64,000 bases of DNA from Eucommia ulmoides (Eukaryota; Streptophyta; Magnoliopsida; Garryales; Eucommiaceae), in NCBI GenBank assembly GCA_016647705.1, contig CM028335.1, positions 10,120,905 to 10,184,904 on the forward strand, in the 5' to 3' direction. Under the pieces are notes generated by a model. That model did not search any database. It was not told the DNA's origin and saw nothing but the letters and a program-made list of their open reading frames with translations. The translations under genes were made by a program, and so were the position numbers. Below are positions 58,108-64,000 of this stretch, piece by piece. Each line of letters starts with the position of its first letter. Positions within the stretch are counted from its first letter, which is position 1.

Positions 58108-59150
58108 AATAGATAATCTTTCTGGGTTCTTGGAAAACTTTAGACTCGGCCGCATGCAACTGTTGAGGTGGAAATTTCCGAAGATATGCAGCTGGTTCAT
58201 TTCGATTTCAATAGGTAAGAACTAAGAACACCCCATTCACTACTTAAAATTTGCTGATTTAATTTTCTAGTCTTCTATTTTTGGTACTATTTTTTTTTTG
58301 GGGATTTTATGGCAACTGTGTTTTAGATGTTATCATCGTTTTAGTTGATGTAAGTATGTTATCGGATACATAATAAGCATCTAGTTGATATTAACTGCTG
58401 AACTAAAAATTTACTCGAATGACTGAAAAATAAAAGCATCATTTGGTAACTTTTTAAGTATTTTAAAAAAGAAAATTAATAATTTGACCAAAAAAAAAGT
58501 TACCTTTATTTGAAAAGAAAATATCAGAATTGTGTTTGATAAAATAGAGATGATATCCTACAATTATTCCTAAAAAAAATCGGTCACCGATCTCCATCGA
58601 TGTCTTGTAATATAAAAATCAAAGAAATAAAAAGCAACTAATTTTACTTGAAAAAAGTACTAAAATTGATATTTTTATTTTAAAAAATATTTTTTTTAAG
58701 TGAGAAAACAACCGGTACTAATAAAATAAAAAATTATTTAAAAAAGAAAAAAGGATTACCAACAGTGCCAAAGTGAAAAAAGAGGGATAAAATATTATAA
58801 TTGACTTATTTGAAGAGGATAATATAATATTTTTTTCATATATATATTCATGATCTGGATAATATACTAAATTCATGATATATGATTCAATTTTATTTGT
58901 TCTCAGCACACCGTTTGAGCTACATGACGATAACTACGTACTGAAACAAATGAAATTGTGCGAGACGCCACAAGCCGATGATGTTGGACCCGATTTCAAT
59001 TTCTCCGGCGATGGAGCCGTGGCTGCCGGAGGATTTCGACCTATGGCTCCACAGACATCGCGGCCAAACACTGCAGTGGTGCTGCCGCCATCGCCTGCCT
59101 CTCCTCCGCTTCCCGGTATCTTGAAAGCCCGTGTTAAGCACGAGCACTAA
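54355..59150 (+). CDS. DP-type E2F dimerization partner (9 exons)
   Basis: Plant DP protein that pairs with E2F to bind promoters of S-phase genes in the nucleus. Exons: 54355-54587, 54959-55038, 55204-55247, 57326-57388, 57509-57655, 57737-57805, 57923-58021, 58144-58214, 58907-59150; phases agree and give 349 residues. An in-frame TAG at 54346 fixes the start. After a Ser/Gly-rich N-terminus comes a basic KKKRGQR stretch, then the winged-helix domain from [19 protein letters not shown] (about 95-113) to [19 protein letters not shown] (149-167), which holds the DP/E2F signature [11 protein letters not shown] coiled coil follows ([20 protein letters not shown], 190-209), then the DP marked-box region ([15 protein letters not shown] through [12 protein letters not shown] and [13 protein letters not shown]). 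The C-terminal tail is Pro-rich and shorter than in Arabidopsis DPB. Intron 3 (2.1 kb) holds MITEs and a LINE fragment. Confidence 0.94.
54772..54873. mobile_element. Tourist-like mini-MITE in DP intron 1
   Basis: A 102 bp near-palindrome with GCATTTGGTGTTATGGAATT at the left and CCATGAAATGAAACCAAACG then CTGCC at the right, flanked by TTA on both sides. Same family as 49028. Confidence 0.8.
55396..55528. mobile_element. Tourist-like mini-MITE in DP intron 3 (first)
   Basis: A 133 bp element: GGTAGTGTTTCGGTAATTGG at the left, CTATGCAACCAAACGCTACC at the right, with TTA on both sides. ATTCCAATTCCGA mirrors TCAGAATTGGAT internally. Confidence 0.8.
55698..55832. mobile_element. Tourist-like mini-MITE in DP intron 3 (second)
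   Basis: A 135 bp element: GGGAGCTTTTGGTAGCACAT at the left, CCATGCAACTAATACTACC at the right, TTA on both sides. More decayed than its neighbours; the ORF over it is spurious. Confidence 0.72.
56330..56870 (-). pseudogene. LINE reverse-transcriptase remnant in DP intron 3
   Basis: On minus, broken frames read [20 protein letters not shown] (about 56855-56795; the RT F(A/T)DD box), then KGKFYEIL-like sequence and [20 protein letters not shown] (about 56545-56485), then MSMLTWMN (about 56455). The 'RP.mLYG.ECWA' block is characteristic of plant LINE reverse transcriptases. Several stops and frameshifts are present. It lies antisense to DP. Confidence 0.75.
58033..58107. repeat. (CT)n/(TA)n microsatellite in DP intron 7
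   Basis: CT repeats at 58033-58048 and 58072-58105 flank a short TA run. The tract lies just upstream of the exon 8 acceptor at 58143 and may lengthen its pyrimidine stretch. Confidence 0.9.
58436..58765. mobile_element. Possible MITE in DP intron 8
   Basis: AGCATCATTTGGTAACTTTT near the left and AAAAAGGATTACCAACAGTG near the right are roughly complementary, and the middle is AT-rich. A similar left end (ACCATTTAGTAATGCTCTTT) occurs at 47202 in HisRS intron 8. Boundaries are uncertain. Confidence 0.4.
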
Positions 59151-59446
59151 CCCGGACAAGTGGACTCTCTCTTCATTGAAAATATGTATATTATGTAAAA
59201 ATATGTGGCCGCCGCTGGCGACGAGTTCTGCACCCGTCGTCTTCTTCATTCCCGCCGGCCGGCCGAACTCAGGCGGGGGTTCTTGTAACGGTATGGTCTT
59301 TCAGCTATAATTAAGGTAGTCTTTTTGTTTTTCTAATTTTGTTTAGTGTAATGAAGTTTTTTTATTTGTAAGGAGCTGTATAACATTTACAGATGGTGTC
59401 CAATAGCTTATTAAAAGTAACATGAAAGTTGTTCAAATATCCTTTT

Positions 59447-59683
59447 TTTTTTTATTATTATTATAATTTAACGTCAATGTGTGTCTGGGTTAACACCTCG
59501 ATTAATCATCTTTCCAGACGATCTTTAGAATACATTTCTCCACATCGGTCTGGTGCATTTAGAATTAAATTCAAGATTTAATTTTCGGAATATTTCTTAA
59601 AAAAGTCGAACTCTAATTGACAAGGAAATGAAACACCTTTCATTATTGACTGGACTAACACTTCTTAGATTATTCAAATATCA
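59447..59683 (-). mobile_element. SINE, copy 3
   Basis: On minus it begins AGAAGTGTTAGTCCAGTCAA, contains GAGTTCGAC (B-box-like), AAATCTTGAATTTAATTCTA (shared with copy 1) and AAGATCGTCTGG (shared with copy 2). It ends GACGTTAAATTATAATAATAATAA then A-rich. It lies downstream of the DP gene. Confidence 0.75.
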
Positions 59684-59689
59684 TATGTC

Positions 59690-61530
59690 ATCCATTTTTG
59701 GCTCATGTCTTTTGACCGCTTGTGAGCCTAAATATTTTAGCGGGAGCAAATCATTTTATTTGTTTGAAAATTAGTGGATGATCTTTGAAATTAGTCAATT
59801 ATATTATTTTAATCTTACTATTTGTACAGTTTATTACATAATTTTAACTAAATTGAATATATAGAATTAAATTAACCAGATATGAAATTTGTATTTGATT
59901 TGGTAGGAGTATAGTTCTCGATGACAGAGGTCTAACAAAGATCTAACGACTGAAGGAGATCTAGTGAATGAGGTTAGATTCTAGTGATTGATGGTGAAGG
60001 TTAGGCAATCGGAATTCGGCGATCGGGACAAAGTTTTGGTGGTTAGCGGCAGAGGTCCAACAACCAATAGTCGGAGTTTGGTAATAGATAACATTGGGAC
60101 AACGGTTGGTGTCATAGTTAATATTAACTAAGTGGATGTCGTAGTTAATATTAACTTAGGAGTAAAAAATATGTATATAAAAAATAAAAAAATAAGTTGC
60201 TCTATAGTTAGGATAAAAATATTGAAAATTTGAAAATTGAGGAGTATATATTGAGAATTCCAAATATATTAAATCAGGTAAATTTATTATTCTGTCTTCC
60301 AAAGATAGTAAATTTATAAAAAAGACATTCGACTCAAATAATTAAATTTATAGTCTTGAAAGAAATTATAGAAAAAGTCTCCAACAAATATTCTTCTTGT
60401 TTATTCTATCTATGAAACGTGTCATTCTACAACTGTGTAAATGTTCACTCAACATTCTAGTCTTGTGATTTGTTTGCTAGAATCCAGGGATCTTTCTGTA
60501 GAACGCTGTGTCATTAACAATCCCGACGTCTTTCGAATGTGAAGATGTCTCGCTGACCCGAAGTTCTTTAGAAAAATGATTCTTGATCGATGGTGACTGG
60601 TCATGGGATCCAGAGCCTTGCCTTTTCTTTTCTTTTTTTTTTCACCCAAACCGAATTTCTTTTTGCTTCTTCCGGCCTCTAACTTCGTTTAGTTCACTCA
60701 ATTCTATGTTTACTTAAATATTATGCGTGAATGTTCACTTAATATTTCAGAACAATATTTTCAGTTCACTCAAATATTTCAGAACAATAATTCACTCAAT
60801 ATTCAGTTAAATATTTCACTTGACAATAATTCACATTTCTGTGTGAATGTTCACTCAATATTTTAGAATAAATCAAAAAGACATTGAGAAAATCACGTTA
60901 TGAATGCACACGCCTGTGTAAATGTTCACTTAATATTTCAGAATAATAAAAAACATTAAAAAATTTTAAGATCAACAAAAACAAATCGGAGTGAAATTCA
61001 CTACACCACATTCCGGTATGAACATTCATCTAAAATCCACAAAAATTAACAAAAATTCACATGAACATTCTCGTGTTTTCCAGATCTCAAAACAATCAAA
61101 ATTTCAAGAACACACAAATCGGCGAAATCAAATCAAGAACAATGAAGAATAACCACCGGCAAAAATCAAATCGCTGAACAGATTTGGAAAAAATAAAAAA
61201 TCAAAACGGAAAAAATCAAACCAAATCTGGAAGAGCATACCGCGACTGAGGGAAGCGGCATATGTGCATAGAACCACCCCTGCGCGGAGGTTCTTTTTGT
61301 TTTTCTGGTCTCTATTGCCATTTAACTGCATCAGCGCCAACGAGCACAGTGTCGCTGCGTGAGATTTAAGCGCCCCCTTCGCCATCAAAGACACTCTAGA
61401 TCTGAAACACGGGTATAGTGTCGCCTTCGCCATCAACGAGCATAGTGCCACCTTTGCCATCAAAGACGCTCCAAATCTAGACGACATACAATAGATCTAG
61501 ACGACGACAATGAAGCAGACGACGAGATGA
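59690..61530. other. Intergenic DNA with short dispersed repeats
   Basis: TGTTCACT(C/T)AATATTTCAGAA and variants occur about five times between 60440 and 60945. 59890-60130 has repeated CTAACGA/GTCGTAGTTAATATTAACT-like words. The 119-codon ORF at 61128-61487 (minus) repeats the motif SLMAKA/VAL and resembles no protein. No gene is supported. Confidence 0.5.
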
Positions 61531-61537
61531 TAGTTGG

Positions 61538-61705
61538 ACGACGGCAAGGCTGCCTTACGTCGGCGAGGCAGATTGTGAACACAGAGGCCTTCATCGGATG
61601 ACAGCGAGGCTATCTGGCGTCGGTGAGGCAGAGTGGAACACAACAGTCTTCACTAGATGACGGCGAGGCTTTCTAACGTAGTCGAGGCAGTTTCTGAACA
61701 TGGCG
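61538..61705. repeat. Three-unit 59 bp tandem repeat
   Basis: Units start GACGACGGCAAGGC (61538), GATGACAGCGAGGC (61597) and GATGACGGCGAGGC (61656), each followed by a CGT(C)GG(C/T)GAGGCAG-type second half and a GAACA block. Non-coding. Confidence 0.8.
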
Positions 61706-61915
61706 ACGGTCTTGTGGCTATGAGAGAGAGAAAGAGAGAGGCATACGGTTGAAAATGGAGGAAGATGATTAGAGTTTCTCCTACTTACTGCAATTTAAAT
61801 ATATATAGATATAAATGTCTGTTCATTAAATTGGTTAACGGAGTCTGACAAATATTTCATAAAACGGCTAAATTACTGCATAATTATTTAAAAATAATAT
61901 TAAATAAAAATCTCA

Positions 61916-62013
61916 TTAAACCATGCTTGGTAGCACCAAATTGAGAGTTTGGAATTGAAATTAAAAATCAACACTTCCAAATTCCAATTTCACGGAACCA
62001 AACATGCTTTGAC
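61916..62013. mobile_element. Tourist-like mini-MITE, degenerate
   Basis: AACCATGCTTGGTAGCACCA at the left and CACGGAACCAAACATGCTTT at the right, with internal TTTGGAATTG mirrored by CAAATTCCAA. Probably the same family as 49028; the target duplication is not clear. Confidence 0.6.
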
Positions 62014-63718
62014 TGTTGGGATTTGACAATTTCTATTACGAAAATTTATTATAATAATAATTAAAAATTAAAATATATAAATATACTTTTAACTTTTTTA
62101 AAAAAAATCCCTTTATCATTTTACACTAACACCTTATCTAAAAAAAGAAATATTTATACCCCTTCCTTTTTTTAAAAATAAATAAATATAAATAACCTTA
62201 TCCCTTCTCCCACTCGGTTGGAACAATCCCCCACCCCTCCGGAATAAGCCCCCACCTCATCCCCGCCAGCTTCCTTCTTCCTTCCGTTTTTTTTTTTCCT
62301 TTTTTTTTTTTTGCTTTCTCTGTCTCTCAGCTAATCGGTGTCAGATCTGTGCACAGGCACAGAATGCAATGCGAATTTGGAGGAAAAAAAAAAGAAAAGG
62401 AATTAATGGTGGATGGAAGGTGGGTGGCAGTGGGTGGGATAAGGTGTAAATGTAATTTAAAAAAAAACTAAGAGTACAAAATAACGTTTCGAAAATAGAG
62501 ATATTAGTGAATTTTATAAAATAAAAATAAAAATATTGTTTTTAAATAAAAAATGTTGTCTGTTTTTTAAAAAAAAAAAAAAAAAAAAAAGTCAAAGGGG
62601 TGATAGTATTTTTAAAATAATAATCGATATTTGTAATTTTAAGCAAAAACAGGAAAGTAGGTAATGCAGAGAATTTCTTGATTTGGCCAATCAATTCCAG
62701 CTTCTCTATAAGTTAAGTTAGGTCATGATTTGAAATCCCAGCGAATTGAATGGATGTGACCTCTGCCACAAGGAACCAACCACTTCTTTCTTTGGCTTCC
62801 CCCCCTCAAAATCCTTTTACCATTACCAGCAAAGGGATGATGAGCCCACTCTCTCTCTCCACCACAATATCCATTTGAAATCTCATTTCATTTTCCCTCT
62901 ACTTGCCGGCTCTCATTATCATTTGCAACCACCACGTGAACCCAACTCAATAATGCTGCCCCCCCACCCTCTCTCTCTCTAGGAATTACACCTGCACTCG
63001 ACTTGCCTCTTCTTTTTCTGATCCATAATCTTGTCGGAAATCAATGTGTTTCGCCACGGTTTCTTGCTGCATTTTTGTTGGGTTTTATACCGATATCAGA
63101 GCACAGATTATAATAACTTTAATCCAATATTCGTAAAAAGAAAGAGTGGTCGAATGTTAATCGATCAAAAGTTCAATATGTGAGGAGGATTTAAAAAGAA
63201 CCGATGGTTAGATTGTAAACGTGAGGTAAAGTCTCACTTTATGAGTTAATTTTTTTATTAAGAAAAACCCAAGATTATTCTACACTAATATCAGAACTTA
63301 TATTACAACAATTCTGATCTAATGTCCACAAAGAGAAAGAGTGGCCAAATATTAGTCGACCAAAGGCCTAATATGTAAATGAAAGATTATTGAGTTTATC
63401 TCAAGAACAGAACTGGTGACCAAGTGTAAAAAAAAAAATCTTATCTTATTAGCTGCCTAATTTCTAGGATTGAAAGAGGAACAGTACCGTCCAACAATTT
63501 TTGCAATCAATTTTCGCTTTTGTTACTCTTGTAAAGTAAGTCCCGCTCGGCCAAGATATATCCAAACGCAGTTTCCTTCGTTTGAAGGACAAAAGATGCT
63601 TCATTTTAAATAATTTCATAATACACATGCATTACAATATATACTATACCCAAAACATCAAAACAAAAATCCCAAAAAATAAAAATAAAAAATACATTTC
63701 TTTTTCAATTATTTTATA
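62014..63718. other. Intergenic DNA and ABCB 3' flank
   Basis: AT-rich with homopolymers (A-run 62569-62590). 62740-63000 is pyrimidine-rich with a spurious ORF. 63085-63400 has two related stretches (GAAAGAGTGG(T/C)C(G/A)AATGTTAATCGA and AAAGAGTGGCCAAATATTAG), a decayed direct repeat. The last ~120 bases are presumably the 3'UTR of the ABCB gene. Confidence 0.45.
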
Positions 63719-64000
63719 CTAGCCTTCTCTTTCCCTCTCCTCATCATCCCGTGGTCGGCCTGAACTCGAAGCCAAACTCACCGCCTCCCCATGACTGAAT
63801 CTCTGCAACTGTATCATCCGCGCATAACACCCGTCCGGATGGTTCTTCAGAAGGCTCGAGTGGGACCCTTGCTCTGCCACTTTACCCTCATCAATCACCG
63901 CTATCGTCTGGGCATTCCGTATCGTCGACAACCGGTGGGCCACCACAATGGTGGTCTTCCCGGAGCAAACCCGATCCAGTGCCTCCTGAACACACCGCTC
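63719..64000 (-). CDS. ABCB1-like ABC transporter, C-terminal end (partial)
   Basis: The minus frame enters at the window edge with [20 protein letters not shown] and continues [40 protein letters not shown] and [13 protein letters not shown], to a stop at 63721-63719. The His of VAHRLSTI is the H-loop (switch) of the second nucleotide-binding domain. The wording, including MIQLQRFSH near the end, is that of plant ABCB1/ABCB19-type P-glycoproteins, plasma-membrane exporters of auxin; ABCB1 is the closer match. The tail after QRF is Ser/Arg/Glu-rich and ends EEREREG. The rest of the gene lies beyond 64000. Confidence 0.92.
   Translation of the reverse strand, partial: ERCVQEALDRVCSGKTTIVVAHRLSTIRNAQTIAVIDEGKVAEQGSHSSLLKNHPDGCYARMIQLQRFSHGEAVSLASSSGRPRDDEEREREG

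Noticed and set aside
61128-61487. 119-codon minus-strand ORF
   Set aside because: It contains a short repeated SLMAKA/VAL unit from repetitive DNA; no homology is recognised and no start context or neighbouring exons support it.
1-64000. tRNA, rRNA or organelle-DNA insertions
   Set aside because: No cloverleaf-type gene or rRNA stretch was recognised by eye on either strand; the tRNA-like words found belong to SINE heads or primer-binding sites.

Overview
This is a repeat-rich piece of a nuclear plant genome, most likely a eudicot. The evidence is GT-AG introns up to 8 kb, plant-type proteins, and nested LTR retrotransposons, Helitrons, MITEs, SINEs and a TRIM in AT-rich intergenic DNA. Three host genes can be supported. 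The first is an 11-exon organellar-type histidyl-tRNA synthetase on + (32577-49332). The second is a 9-exon DP-type dimerization partner of E2F on + (54355-59150). The third is the 3' end of an ABCB1-like auxin/P-glycoprotein transporter on - (63719-64000), cut by the window edge.

Layout. 1-6.2 kb holds one copy of a diverged duplicated segment carrying a 2.1 kb solo LTR with a perfect ATATA duplication, a MULE-like foldback element and a TRIM. 6.25-10.2 kb is a non-autonomous Helitron on - that carries exon fragments of three unrelated genes: a UBR7-like first exon, four exons of an AP2/TOE-like gene, and the first two exons of an IQD gene. 10.8-15 kb holds a Tourist-like MITE, the second copy of the duplicated segment, a SINE, and a tandem duplication interrupted by a 740 bp solo LTR (TSD ATTAC). 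15.4-26.0 kb is a Copia-type element with 2.1 kb LTRs. It has Gag-like coding and a second plant-transposon ORF but no recognisable protease, integrase or RT, and its 3' LTR carries a nested 2.37 kb solo LTR. 26.6-30.8 kb is a decayed Copia element with 177 bp LTRs. 32.6-49.3 kb is the HisRS gene; its intron 6 (8.1 kb) contains a decayed Ty3 element that itself holds a hAT-like MITE, and intron 9 contains a small Helitron. 50-53.5 kb holds a SINE and a degenerate tandem array. 54.4-59.2 kb is the DP gene. 59.2-63.6 kb is intergenic, with a third SINE copy and short tandem repeats.

The host genes are not a functional cluster: organellar translation, G1/S transcription control and transport simply sit side by side. 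The most interesting material is the gene-capturing Helitron with two tandem 3' ends, the pol-less Copia element whose LTR and internal region share clusters of the palindrome GTCGAC, and the unexplained 1.3 kb array at 51.4-52.7 kb. Exon limits were read by eye from splice signals, reading phase and remembered family sequence. No database search was run.
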